From: Salisediminibacterium beveridgei
GTDB lineage: Bacteria > Bacillota > Bacilli > Bacillales > Salisediminibacteriaceae
Length of the DNA stretch: 64,000 nucleotides
NCBI RefSeq assembly: GCF_001721685.1
Contig: NZ_CP012502.1
Coordinates: forward strand, 2,604,001 to 2,668,000
Direction of reading: 5' to 3'
In this document: in pieces, positions 8,196 through 17,403 of the stretch
Layout of the letters: each line of letters opens with the position of its first letter
Position numbering within the stretch: the stretch's first letter is position 1
The notes under the pieces: model-generated
What the model saw: the letters and a program-made list of their open reading frames with translations, nothing else
The model's database searches: none
Told to the model about the DNA's origin: nothing
Made by a program: the position numbers and the translations under genes

Positions 8196-10451
8196 TTATT
8201 GAAGCAGGTGTTGTTGTTTCGCAAAATCCAGGGCTGCTTTTATTTCCAACGGCCTGCTGACGCAGTAGCCTTGCACGTAGTCACACTCCTGATCCAGGAG
8301 GTATCTCATCTGGTACTCCTCTTCCACTCCTTCAGTCACCACGCTCTTCCCTAATTTATGGCACATCGAAATCAAATCAGACAGAATCGGGTCTTCTTCA
8401 GAATGATCGCCAATTCGATTTGTAAACGTCCGGTCTATTTTCACACGGTCCACAGGCAAATTCTGCAGTCTTGCAAAAGAAGAATAGCCTGTCCCGAAGT
8501 CATCCAGGGAAACCGTCACACCTTTATTTCTTAATTGATTCAAATGCCTTCTCATTTCGTCATCTTTGTCGAGCAAGATCGATTCTGTAACCTCCACTTC
8601 AAAGGATGAGGGATCCACTCCATTGATCTTGCAAAGGTCTAAAAACCTTTCAGAAAAGTCCTTTCGCAGCAATTGAATTGCCGAAACATTTACGGCGACT
8701 CGCAACTTGTTCAACCCTTCTTTTTCAAGCTTATATACAAACTGACAGGCCTGATCGATGATGGTATACCCTAAATCAACGATCAGATGTTTCTTCTCAG
8801 CGATCGCAATAAATTCCAGAGGAGACAAAGGGCCGTATGTCGCTGATGTCATTCTCGCCAACGCCTCGTAACCACTGACTTTTCCGGATATCAATTCAAG
8901 CTGCGGTTGAAACATCAGGTGGAACCGAGCCGGGTTACCTTGATGAATGACGCTCTTGATTTCCTGCACGATCCGTTCTTCCCGCTGGATTTGTATTTCC
9001 ATCTCATCATTGAAAAATAGAATGCGATGAGTGTTTTCGATGTCCAGCTGATTCAATGTTATCGCTCCCCTTTTCGTTAATTGGTCCAGGGTAAGCATTT
9101 CTTTTCGACTTTCTACAATGCCAATATTTGAATGAATGGCACTGATCTGCCCGTCATCCTGGATCAGTTCATCGATTTGGTTCAAAAGGAATTCCGCATA
9201 CATCTCCAGCAGTTGGCTGTTGCCGGGATCGTCTACATACAAGAAAAAACGGTCAGCACTAAAATGAAACAACATATCGGAGTTCCTTATATTCTCCCTG
9301 AGTGACTTCGCGATCATCTGCAGCAATTCGTCTCCATATTCATAGCCGTGAGAAAGATTTATCGCACCGAAGTGACGGCAGTTGATCATGAATACAGCCA
9401 TATTCTGCACTTCACCGTTTGCCAGTTTCGCTTTCATAAACTTCTGCATATAGCCGTAATTCGGCAAACGGGTCAACGGTTCAAAATAGGCCAGCTGAAG
9501 GTGTTTTTTCGATTTCCGGTACCAGCCAGCAATTAAAAAACCGGCAAACAGCAGGACACTCGCATAGATGACAACATTGTTCCGGAGTATTTCCTGCCGG
9601 ACTTCAACGGCCCTGTCAGACGATTTCATGATTGACAGTGTGCCAATAACCGTCTCGTCTTCACCGGTAACCGGAACAAAAATTCGATACCCACCTTTGT
9701 GTTCATATATTTCATAGCCATCCGAATCCATGTCATGGATCGGCTCTTCTTCTGCATCCTGCAACTGACCAAAACCAAAGCCTGACTGATCGGGAAAGGT
9801 GATCCTCTTACCCTCACTGATAAATGCGACATCAATCACGCCATCCAGCAAACGCATCTCTTCGAGCATATTCGCCACTTTAAATCCATCAAAGAATCCA
9901 GCTGCAACGTTCGCCTCAATCCCAATTTGACTGAACGCCCCATCATCCAGGCGATAATAGCCAAACTTATATGGGACACCTGATTTCGTATCCGACCGGA
10001 TTTCTTCTACCAGACTGTCCTGCACACTATGAAGAAACTGTCCGGCTGGATGTTCATCAGTTGCCGTCCATCCGATGTAATCTCCAGAGCTCGAGTGCGT
10101 TACTTCGCCTGCACGGTTGTACAAGTAAATGACATCCACATTGAACTGATTCACAAGATCAACCAACTGTTCATTCGACAGGTTCTCATGATTCATCATG
10201 ACCGACTGTCCTGCTGCTTCAAGTCGTTCTTCCAAAAGCTCATTGATGAATTCCCGGGCGGATGCCGCTTTCGTAAAGGTATCCGAATAACTCTCAGCTA
10301 ATTGGATCGCATGCTCTTTCATTTCGGCGTTGACTTCATCTATGCGATTGACCACCGTCGAGTAAGCCATGACCGAGAAGAAAATGGTCACAAGAAAAAA
10401 GCCTGCAATAAAGCCTTTTACGTTCATGGATTTCATCGAAGTACCTTTCAT
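8196..10451 (-). CDS. Membrane c-di-GMP phosphodiesterase with degenerate GGDEF and intact EAL domain
   Basis: A protein of about 751 residues. An N-terminal membrane helix (about 10-30) precedes an extracytoplasmic sensor of about 260 residues (Cache-like), then a second helix near residue 295. The GGDEF domain (about 325-480) has SADRF in place of the catalytic motif and is probably inactive. The EAL domain (about 495-745) keeps YEALARM, EVTESILL, DDFGTGYSSF, KIDRTF and VTEGVE, so it should hydrolyse c-di-GMP. The ATG at 10451 fits the AGGTG ribosome site better than the GTG/ATG at 10460/10457. It is monocistronic. Confidence 0.88.
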   Translation of the reverse strand: MKGTSMKSMNVKGFIAGFFLVTIFFSVMAYSTVVNRIDEVNAEMKEHAIQLAESYSDTFTKAASAREFINELLEERLEAAGQSVMMNHENLSNEQLVDLVNQFNVDVIYLYNRAGEVTHSSSGDYIGWTATDEHPAGQFLHSVQDSLVEEIRSDTKSGVPYKFGYYRLDDGAFSQIGIEANVAAGFFDGFKVANMLEEMRLLDGVIDVAFISEGKRITFPDQSGFGFGQLQDAEEEPIHDMDSDGYEIYEHKGGYRIFVPVTGEDETVIGTLSIMKSSDRAVEVRQEILRNNVVIYASVLLFAGFLIAGWYRKSKKHLQLAYFEPLTRLPNYGYMQKFMKAKLANGEVQNMAVFMINCRHFGAINLSHGYEYGDELLQMIAKSLRENIRNSDMLFHFSADRFFLYVDDPGNSQLLEMYAEFLLNQIDELIQDDGQISAIHSNIGIVESRKEMLTLDQLTKRGAITLNQLDIENTHRILFFNDEMEIQIQREERIVQEIKSVIHQGNPARFHLMFQPQLELISGKVSGYEALARMTSATYGPLSPLEFIAIAEKKHLIVDLGYTIIDQACQFVYKLEKEGLNKLRVAVNVSAIQLLRKDFSERFLDLCKINGVDPSSFEVEVTESILLDKDDEMRRHLNQLRNKGVTVSLDDFGTGYSSFARLQNLPVDRVKIDRTFTNRIGDHSEEDPILSDLISMCHKLGKSVVTEGVEEEYQMRYLLDQECDYVQGYCVSRPLEIKAALDFAKQQHLLQ

Positions 10452-10751
10452 CGGCATCACCTGTGATTCCCTGTTATTTTAAAACCTTTATCCGACTTTT
10501 CGAATCAGGAGCCTTTTACTATTCCTGATCAATCCAGCGAATTCACACCCTTTTTCATGACCTTTTTTACTTATTATTTTTATAGATACTGGTAGTATAA
10601 CAGATGTTTACACTACAGTTATAGTGTTAAATGAAAATAGTTTTGCTCCGTTCGCATGTCGAACCTGCTTGTTATCCTGATTAACTGAAGTGATTCTGTT
10701 TTGAGCTCTCTTATCAGCTGTGTTACTCTGACGGGCAAGGAGCGTGATGAT
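10452..10751. other. Intergenic region with a TTACACTA inverted repeat
   Basis: No gene is visible in this stretch between two divergent genes. It is AT-rich and contains an inverted repeat at 10608-10629, with half-sites TTACACTA and TAGTGTTAA around a 6-base spacer. This could be an operator for either flanking gene. No clear promoter hexamers could be assigned. Confidence 0.4.
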
Positions 10752-11717
10752 ATGAAAGCCATACAGATCAATACCTTTGGCGGACCTGAAGAACTGAGAT
10801 ACTGCGATGTGGATGAACCGACTCCTTCAAACGGAGAAGTCATCGTCCACGTTGAAGCGATCGGTGTAAATTATGCCGATACAATGAGACGCCAAAATCA
10901 ATATGTCGTCGATACCCCGCTGCCATTTATTCCTGGTTCGGAAATCGCCGGAACGGTGAAAGAAGACGGAGAAGTACTGAAAGCCGGTACAAGGGTGGTC
11001 GCCTTGACAGGTACAAATGCCTACGCTGAACAGGTTGCTGTTCCTGAACAGCAACTGATCCCTATTCCTCAAAATTTATCCAATGAAGAAGCTGTAGCTC
11101 TTCCCCTTCAAGGACTGAGTGCTTACCACATATTGAAAACCATGGGGCAGCTTAAATCAGGGGAAACTGTGCTGATTCACGCTGCAGCCGGAGGGGTCGG
11201 CAGTCTGGCTGTGCAACTGGCCAAACGTTTCGGTGCCGGGCAAGTCATTGCGACAGCAAGTACGGAGGAAAAAAGAGCATTGGCAAAAACGCTCGGTGCA
11301 GATGTAACCATTGATTATACACAGACAGATTGGACAGACGAAGTCTGGAAAGCCACTGGTGACAAAGGGGTTGATGTGGCGTTGGAAATGGCCGGCGGCC
11401 GGATTTTTAACGACACCCTTGGGGTACTCGCTCCATTTGGGCGTCTGGTATTTTTCGGCGCTGCCAGTGGTGAACTCCCAACACTTTCCCCCTTCGATCT
11501 ATTGGAAAAAAACAAAACCGTGACCGGTTTCTTTTTGCCTCAAATGATGACAAGACCGGATGAATTCCAATCCAGTTTGAAAGAGATTTTCGAACTGGCT
11601 GCAAGTGGTGCTTTGAAAATGACGGTGGGTCCTGAATATGGACTTGCCGATGCCCATCAGGCACATACAGATATGGAAAAACGCAGGACATCAGGGAAAA
11701 TCATTCTCAAACCATAA
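10752..11717 (+). CDS. Zinc-free quinone oxidoreductase-like MDR enzyme
   Basis: A 321-residue medium-chain dehydrogenase/reductase of the quinone oxidoreductase type. The GroES-like N-terminal domain (EVIVHVEAIGVNYADTMRR) lacks the catalytic zinc ligands. The NADPH-binding fold starts near residue 135 with IHAAAGGVGSLAVQLAK. These enzymes reduce quinones or enones with NADPH. The ATG at 10752 follows an AAGGAG site with 9-10 bases spacing. The longer open frame upstream has none. An IS1182-family element begins about 20 bp after its stop. Confidence 0.88.
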   Translation: MKAIQINTFGGPEELRYCDVDEPTPSNGEVIVHVEAIGVNYADTMRRQNQYVVDTPLPFIPGSEIAGTVKEDGEVLKAGTRVVALTGTNAYAEQVAVPEQQLIPIPQNLSNEEAVALPLQGLSAYHILKTMGQLKSGETVLIHAAAGGVGSLAVQLAKRFGAGQVIATASTEEKRALAKTLGADVTIDYTQTDWTDEVWKATGDKGVDVALEMAGGRIFNDTLGVLAPFGRLVFFGAASGELPTLSPFDLLEKNKTVTGFFLPQMMTRPDEFQSSLKEIFELAASGALKMTVGPEYGLADAHQAHTDMEKRRTSGKIILKP

Positions 11718-11723
11718 CGAAAA

Positions 11724-13412
11724 TCATGACAAATTTGAAAAAAGAGGCTGGGACAAAAAGGCTTGAATGATCAAAATACGCTTCCGATTATCATAAATTG
11801 ATAGTCGGAAGCGTTTTGTCTGTTGATACAAATATAAAAAACAGTATAACGCAGTGTACTTTCTCAAGTTCACTGCCATGAGTGCAAAACCCATTTCTTT
11901 TTTCACTTTGTCTTTGCCTCTCACCGACATTCTGGTGAAATGCAAATTGGCCTTCAGAAATCCAAAAACTGGTTCGACATCGACTTTACGTCTGCCATAA
12001 ATCGCGCCAGTTTCTTCTTCCGAAAGCAGTTGACGAATATGCTCTTTTTGCAGCTCCCATTTTTCATTGTAATAAACCTTACGGTTTTTGCCTTCTTTCG
12101 CTTTTGTGCAACTGGCCCGTAAGGGACAGCCCGTGCAGTCTTCACTTTCATAGACCTTGAATGTTCGTTCGAATCCTGCGCGATCGGTTCGTTTGGATAC
12201 ATAGCGAAAGGTGACTTTTTTGCCGTTTGGACAGAGAAAATAGTCTTGATCCTGATTGTAATTCCAATTCATCACATGGTAGCGATCGGTTTTGAATGAC
12301 CGTTTCTTTTCTTTTCGGTACATACTATACGTGATCAGTGGTGTGCTTGATAGACGGTTCAAAAAAATATCCTCATAATTTTGTTCGCTTCCGTATCCGG
12401 CGTCCCCAACAATATAGTCAGGCAGTGAAAAGTACCGTCTCTCGATGGTATCCAGAAATGGAATCAGGGTTCGTGTGTCAGTCGGATTTGGATAGATGTC
12501 ATAAGCGAGCGTATATTGTCCTTCCGTTGCAATCTGGAGATTGTAACCGGCTTTCAGTTGGCCATTTTTCATATAGTCATCTTTCATTCTCATAAACGTG
12601 GCATCATGATCGGTTTTCGAGTAACTGTTACGATCACCCAGGATCGCGAGATCCTTCTCATAACGTGCTTTACGTTCGATGAAATCCTGAAATTTTTTAC
12701 GCTTTTCTTTCGGCTTTTTCCGCTCTGATCTCAGTCTTTTTCTTTCCTTCGCATCATCATTCTCTTCGATTTGCTTGTCGTAATCCTGAACGGTCTGGTC
12801 CAACTCTTCATGAACTTTATTCAGCTCATCATCCGTTAAGGCTTCCTGATCTTCCAGTTCAATCGCAGGAATGATTTCCTGTTCAATCAGTTCATCATAG
12901 ATCGCATTTGATTTCGTAACGATATCATGATGATACCGTTGCACGGATTTTTTCCATACGAACGTGAATTTATTCGCGTTGGCTTCGATCTTTGTACCAT
13001 CAATAAAAATTGCTTCGTTATCAATTGCTTCTTCCTGAACCAGTCGGCTTCTGAATTGCACAAAACACTGACGTAAGAGCTCTTCAACGTCGGGATGTAC
13101 TCTGAATCGATTGATCGTCCGGTAGGTCGGCGCGTGTCCTTGTGCCAGCCACATCATTCGAATACTGTCCTGCAATAAGGCTTCAATTTTCCGTCCAGAA
13201 AAAGTCGATTGAGTATACGCACAGAGAATCACCTTCATCATCATTTTCGGATGATAAGAAGGGCGACCCTGACTTTTATAAAAAGCTTCAAAAGCTTCTT
13301 CAGGTATCGATTCAACCAGGTCATTCACTGCAAAAGCGACATCATTTTTTTGTAATTGAAGCGATAAATCCATCGGCAAAACGAGCTGATTCATGTTATA
13401 ATCGAGAAACAT
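11724..13412 (-). CDS. IS1182-family DDE transposase
   Basis: A protein of about 562 residues. The N-terminal IS1182-type domain has the conserved RPSYHPKMMMKVILCAY segment and the RTINRFR motif. The catalytic core has IFIDGTKIEANANKFTF (Asp), IVGDAGYGSEQNYE (Asp) and RKVDVEPVFGFLK (Glu). A Cys-rich stretch (CTGCPLRASC) sits before the last acidic residue. The ATG at 13412 follows a GGAGGT site. The reading frame runs through the left inverted repeat (encoding SQPLF) and stops 15 bp outside the element, so the last residues come from flanking DNA. Confidence 0.9.
   Translation of the reverse strand: MFLDYNMNQLVLPMDLSLQLQKNDVAFAVNDLVESIPEEAFEAFYKSQGRPSYHPKMMMKVILCAYTQSTFSGRKIEALLQDSIRMMWLAQGHAPTYRTINRFRVHPDVEELLRQCFVQFRSRLVQEEAIDNEAIFIDGTKIEANANKFTFVWKKSVQRYHHDIVTKSNAIYDELIEQEIIPAIELEDQEALTDDELNKVHEELDQTVQDYDKQIEENDDAKERKRLRSERKKPKEKRKKFQDFIERKARYEKDLAILGDRNSYSKTDHDATFMRMKDDYMKNGQLKAGYNLQIATEGQYTLAYDIYPNPTDTRTLIPFLDTIERRYFSLPDYIVGDAGYGSEQNYEDIFLNRLSSTPLITYSMYRKEKKRSFKTDRYHVMNWNYNQDQDYFLCPNGKKVTFRYVSKRTDRAGFERTFKVYESEDCTGCPLRASCTKAKEGKNRKVYYNEKWELQKEHIRQLLSEEETGAIYGRRKVDVEPVFGFLKANLHFTRMSVRGKDKVKKEMGFALMAVNLRKYTALYCFLYLYQQTKRFRLSIYDNRKRILIIQAFLSQPLFSNLS
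11778..11814. terminator. Hairpin inside the IS left end
   Basis: A near-perfect 16-bp stem (arms 11778-11793 and 11799-11814) is flanked by A and T runs. It lies within the 3' coding part of the transposase and could terminate transcription entering or leaving the element. Confidence 0.6.
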
Positions 13413-13511
13413 AAGGATACCTCCGGTTTTGTTATGACTTGGTCGTTCTAACTTAATCCGAAGGTATCCTTTTTTTATGTAAAAATCAAGACCTGACGGT
13501 CTTTCAATGCA

Positions 13512-13638
13512 GTTGATTGTCAAAAATACATGAGACGCCTGCGGGAAAAGCAAGAGCTGAAGATCCACCGGCGGTGGTTTTCCGACGGTTAGCTGAAGCC
13601 TTGCCCGCGGCAAGCGATTGTATTTTTGCACAATCAAC
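13512..13638. repeat. Long hairpin repeat with CCCGCGG/CCTGCGGG core, inside the IS
   Basis: Outer arms 13512-13530 and 13619-13638 are inverted repeats that differ by one inserted base. Between them lie paired segments GCAAG/CTTGC, the short hairpin CCACC-GGC-GGTGG at about 13566-13578 and the boundary motifs GACGCCTGCGGG and CCCGCGGCAAGCG. The layout matches a widespread Bacillaceae intergenic repeat that I recognise only by pattern. A degenerate relative is at 44605-44690. The element resembles a MITE or a structured RNA and does not code. Confidence 0.6.
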
Positions 13639-13654
13639 CCTTCTATACAGAAAA

Positions 13655-13674
13655 CCCACACCGTTTGGTGTGGG
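13655..13674 (+). terminator. Hairpin terminator near the IS right end
   Basis: An 8-bp stem CCCACACC/GGTGTGGG with a 4-base loop is followed by a T-rich run. It lies just inside the right inverted repeat and is oriented to stop rightward transcription. Confidence 0.65.
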
Positions 13675-13737
13675 CCTCTTTATTTACTGGGTTTTGTCCC
13701 AGCCTCTTTTTCATTATTCAATGGATATTGATGATGA

Positions 13738-14616
13738 TCAATCTTGAATCATTTCATGTAAGAAACAGGCACCGACCACGCCTGCATCATCTCCTAATTC
13801 GGAGCGGATAATGCGGGTTTTCCCGCGCATGCTTTCGTACAGGTATACGTTTGTGCGTTCACGGATCTCGTCAATCAGATCCTCATCACTCATCGTCCCC
13901 CCGCCAAGCACAATCACTTCCGGATTCAGGACATGGATCAGGTTAGCCACGGTTTTCGAGAGGTAGTCCAACCAGGTATTCACCAGTTTTTCCGCCGCTT
14001 TCTCATGGTTACGCCAGCCGGTTACAAGTGCTTTCGGCGTTGGATAAAGACCATTTCCTGATCGTAACTGCCAGGCCAGCGCTGAACCGGAAGCCAATCG
14101 CTCAACGGCACCCGAATTAAGAGATGAAGGCATTCCCTCCGTATCGGAAATGATCATATTACCCACTTCACCTGCATTGTCATGTGCGCCTCGGATAAGA
14201 CGGTTTCCGATCATGATTCCTGCACCAACACCTGTACTGACAGTGATGTAAATCGAACTTGCGGACCCTCTTGCCGCTCCGGCAAAAGCCTCTCCAACTG
14301 CTGCAGCATTTGCGTCATTCTCGAGATTCACCGGGACACCGAGTATTCGTTTCAGCTCATCCACCAGCTTAAACCCGTGCCAGCCCGGCAGATTCGGTGG
14401 ATCAAGAATGATTCCTTTTCCAGTATCCAGAGGTCCGGGGGCAACGACGCCTGCTGAGGAAAGCTGATCCGTTTCTCCCAAGGCTTTGCAAATCAGATTT
14501 ATCGCATCATGAGGATGCTCAGGTGTAGGAAAAGCGAACTGCCTCACAAGCTCCGCCCCTTCATTCATCCAGCCACCTTTAATGGATGTGCCGCCAATAT
14601 CAATTCCAGAACGCAT
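13738..14616 (-). CDS. ROK-family sugar kinase-like protein without the zinc motif
   Basis: A 292-residue protein. The phosphate-binding motif [12 protein letters not shown] is at the N-terminus. The catalytic segment [12 protein letters not shown] and [20 protein letters not shown] place it among ROK sugar kinases (glucokinase, fructokinase, ManNAc kinase). The usual GEIGH plus CxCGxxGCxE zinc-binding region is replaced by [13 protein letters not shown] with no cysteines. The sugar is unknown and activity may differ from classical members. GGGGAGGA precedes the ATG. It forms a minus-strand run with the small membrane protein and helD upstream. Confidence 0.82.
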
Positions 14617-14631
14617 GATGTCCTCCCCCTG

Positions 14632-14829
14632 TCATGACTGAATCCAACTGACGATGAGGACTACAATCAGAAAGATTACCAGGTACATCAGTACTGAGCG
14701 GACAGAACGTTTGATATTATCCTGCTTTGCCTGATGTTCTTTGCCTTGACGCCCTTTTTGACTCATATAGAAGATAAACAGAATTAAAATGATGAGAAAA
14801 GGGATGACAGATAACAGTGCTTGTTGCAT
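14632..14829 (-). CDS. Small two-helix membrane protein
   Basis: A 65-residue protein with an N-terminal helix (SVIPFLIILILFIFYM), a basic central loop (SQKGRQGKEHQAKQDN) and a C-terminal helix (VLMYLVIFLIVVLIVSW). No family was recognised. It lies 17 bp after helD and 15 bp before the ROK gene on the same strand, so it is probably cotranscribed. A weak GGGGA ribosome site precedes the ATG. Confidence 0.65.
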   Translation of the reverse strand: MQQALLSVIPFLIILILFIFYMSQKGRQGKEHQAKQDNIKRSVRSVLMYLVIFLIVVLIVSWIQS

Positions 14830-14846
14830 ATGAATCAGTCCCCGTT

Positions 14847-17135
14847 TCAGATTTGTTTATGATTCAGTACGTCTTCAATCAGTCCTTCATGTTTCTGATT
14901 ATACCAGATTGACAGCCTGTGCAGGGCTCTTGTCATCGCAACGTACAAAAGCTTGATATCAATATCTTGATCTGTAAAAGCATCTTGATCGGTCAGGATG
15001 GTGACCACATCAAATTCCAGCCCTTTCGACAGATATGATGGCAAAATGACGATGTCTGTTCCATCATGTTCCTGGTTTTCATCGAGAAGTGAAACACTCA
15101 TCTCACCTGATGCAAGGGATACCTCTTGATACACCCGCTCTGCTTCACGTTCCGTTTTCGTTACGATTGCAAAGGAGTGGTAAACATCACCCCTGATCTC
15201 ACGATAGTGCTTGTATATGGCAGCTGCCGCTTCATTCATCGCCGTAAATTGGTGTATGTCCGGTTGCTCGTCATGACGGACAACGGGTTCTGCAAGCACC
15301 ATTCCTTCATATGAGCTCTTCTGAATGACCCGGTTTGCCTCTTGCATGATCTCAATCGTCGTCCGGTAACTCTGTCTGAGCGTTTGAAAGCTAGCATTCA
15401 CAAAGACATCCTCCATGACGTTTTGCCAACTTGTTATCCCCCGGTAGCTGTGAATGCCTTGAGATAAATCACCTAAAATGGTAAACAGACTCGTATTGCA
15501 AACCTGTTTCAAAACGACAAATTCCAAATAACTGTAATCTTGTGCTTCATCGATGAACACATTCTGGTACTGATGTTCCTTGTGAATACCGAACAGCCGG
15601 GATTCTATATACAGAAATATTGCCGCATCTTCAAGATCCAATTCCTTTTTTCGAAATGTTGTGCGGTGATGTCTGGTGAAGGTCTCAACTTCCGATTCTG
15701 ACAGGTATTCCGATGCGATGTGAATCAATGTATCTTTATCTGTTAGCAGTTTTCTTGTCAGGGCCTCTGTTTTCGTTTTCGGCATTTGTTTTGTCAACTG
15801 GGGTAAAATCGTTTTTGCTTCTTTTCTCATAGCATCAAGATGAGCTTCCCGTTTATCCCACAGCTTCACGACCCGTTGCCGCCGTTCCTCTTCGTCTTTC
15901 ACACGGCTTCTGAGTGCATCAATCTTATCATCATAGAGTTCTTCCACCTTATCCAGAAGTTCTTTGGATCTTCGTTTCACGGTTGCTTTGATGACTTCCC
16001 TGATTTTCATCAGTCTCTGATAAGGCGCGATATAGGTATATTCGTCTTCGTACAATTTACGGATTTCTTCTGCGGTAAACAATGTATACCGGTCCAGGGT
16101 AATGTCCTGATCAGGAAGCCAGCTGTCGATAATCCCTTCAAGATAACTGTCGAGAATCACCTTCATGTTTTTTGACCCTTTGAATCCTGCAATCCATTCT
16201 ATGTCTCCTGTGAATTGTTCCGGATCTATGATCGCTGCGATGCGTTCATCCTTCGATCGAAACGTAAAACGATCGCCGATAATGTGCTTCGTATAATCAG
16301 TAAAAGTGGTCTGCGTAACGAGGTCAACTCCCAGTTCCGGAAGGACATCGGAAATGTAGTCAAGAAACAGTCGGTTAGGAGCTAAAATCATTAATTGGGA
16401 TGGATCGAAATCGTCTGCATAACTGTATATAAAATACGCCATTCTGTGCAGGGCAATCGTGGTCTTGCCGCTTCCTGCCACCCCCTGAACAAAGAGCGGA
16501 CGGTTCATATCCGCACGGATGATCTGGTTTTGTTCGGCTTGAATTGTAGACACGATATCCTTCAGCCGGTTATCGGCACTTGTGGTTAACGATTCCTGAA
16601 GGAGCTGATCTCTGGCCGTCAGATCGATGTCGCGAATTTCCTGCAACGACTTTTCTTCAATGACAAACTGGCGCTTGAGTTCCAGCTCCCCATGAAACGT
16701 TTTTCCGTGTGCCTCATATGTGACTTCGCCAAGCTGGCCTTCATAATAAATATTGGCAATAGGTGACCGCCAATCCAGAATGACAGGTTCCTGGCTGTCT
16801 TGTTCTGTGAGCGATGTTTTTCCGATATATAATTTTTCCTTCTCTATCTTTCCCTCGGGCACAAAATCCATTCGCGCAAAATACGGTTCATCCTTCAGGC
16901 TCTCGAGCATCCGTAAATTCTTCCCCGTCGTATCCAGCATATTTGCATTCGCGAGGATATTGACATAACTGTTTGAACTGTCCAGGTGATCAAGGTCGAT
17001 CAGTGCCTGCTTGATCTTGCTTTTATAATCAATTTTGCTTTGTCTTGCTGCTTCAAGAACTTCTTCAATGTATTCCGTCGTGTATTCAAGACGTTTTTGT
17101 TCCTCTTCTTTTGCCGGATGTTTGTCCGCTTTCAT
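14847..17135 (-). CDS. helD: HelD, UvrD-like RNA polymerase recycling ATPase
   Basis: A 762-residue superfamily 1 helicase-like protein. Walker A is GVAGSGKTTIALHR (about 218), Walker B NVFIDEAQDYSYLE, motif IV QSYRTTIEI and motif VI LYVAMTRALHRL. The N-terminal coiled coil (RLEYTTEYIEEVLEAARQ) and an insertion rich in charged helices between motifs Ia and II are typical of Firmicute HelD, which removes stalled RNA polymerase from DNA. Length matches the B. subtilis protein. GGAGGT precedes the ATG at 17135. Confidence 0.92.
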   Translation of the reverse strand: MKADKHPAKEEEQKRLEYTTEYIEEVLEAARQSKIDYKSKIKQALIDLDHLDSSNSYVNILANANMLDTTGKNLRMLESLKDEPYFARMDFVPEGKIEKEKLYIGKTSLTEQDSQEPVILDWRSPIANIYYEGQLGEVTYEAHGKTFHGELELKRQFVIEEKSLQEIRDIDLTARDQLLQESLTTSADNRLKDIVSTIQAEQNQIIRADMNRPLFVQGVAGSGKTTIALHRMAYFIYSYADDFDPSQLMILAPNRLFLDYISDVLPELGVDLVTQTTFTDYTKHIIGDRFTFRSKDERIAAIIDPEQFTGDIEWIAGFKGSKNMKVILDSYLEGIIDSWLPDQDITLDRYTLFTAEEIRKLYEDEYTYIAPYQRLMKIREVIKATVKRRSKELLDKVEELYDDKIDALRSRVKDEEERRQRVVKLWDKREAHLDAMRKEAKTILPQLTKQMPKTKTEALTRKLLTDKDTLIHIASEYLSESEVETFTRHHRTTFRKKELDLEDAAIFLYIESRLFGIHKEHQYQNVFIDEAQDYSYLEFVVLKQVCNTSLFTILGDLSQGIHSYRGITSWQNVMEDVFVNASFQTLRQSYRTTIEIMQEANRVIQKSSYEGMVLAEPVVRHDEQPDIHQFTAMNEAAAAIYKHYREIRGDVYHSFAIVTKTEREAERVYQEVSLASGEMSVSLLDENQEHDGTDIVILPSYLSKGLEFDVVTILTDQDAFTDQDIDIKLLYVAMTRALHRLSIWYNQKHEGLIEDVLNHKQI

Positions 17136-17403
17136 TTATATAACCTCCAACAGGGTAATCTCGTGACAGTATAGCATGTTTACTTTTTACATTGAACGAA
17201 GATTATAATAAACCTGCTGATTTTCACACGATTTCACACAGATTCACGAATCCTTTGAGAATACCGATTAAACCCCTTCATAGCAGGATATAATCTGTTT
17301 TAATACCTATTATTAAATTATGTGCTGATCATGATACTATTTACATCGCATGTGTATATGTTAGCATGACAGTCAGAATACAATGAAAGAGGGGAATTGC
17401 ACA

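Larger units (their letters stand above)
11739..13711 (-). mobile_element. IS1182-family insertion sequence
   Basis: The element is bounded by 20-bp perfect inverted repeats at 11739-11758 and 13692-13711, each containing GAGGCTGGGACAAAA or its complement. It carries one DDE transposase gene on the minus strand, two hairpin terminators near its ends and a long hairpin repeat in the 280 bp upstream of the transposase. No clear target duplication was seen. It lies between the quinone oxidoreductase and ROK kinase genes. Confidence 0.88.

Noticed and set aside
13413..13661. Upstream extension of the IS1182 transposase frame
   Set aside because: It crosses the hairpin repeat and precedes a clear GGAGGT plus ATG at 13412.
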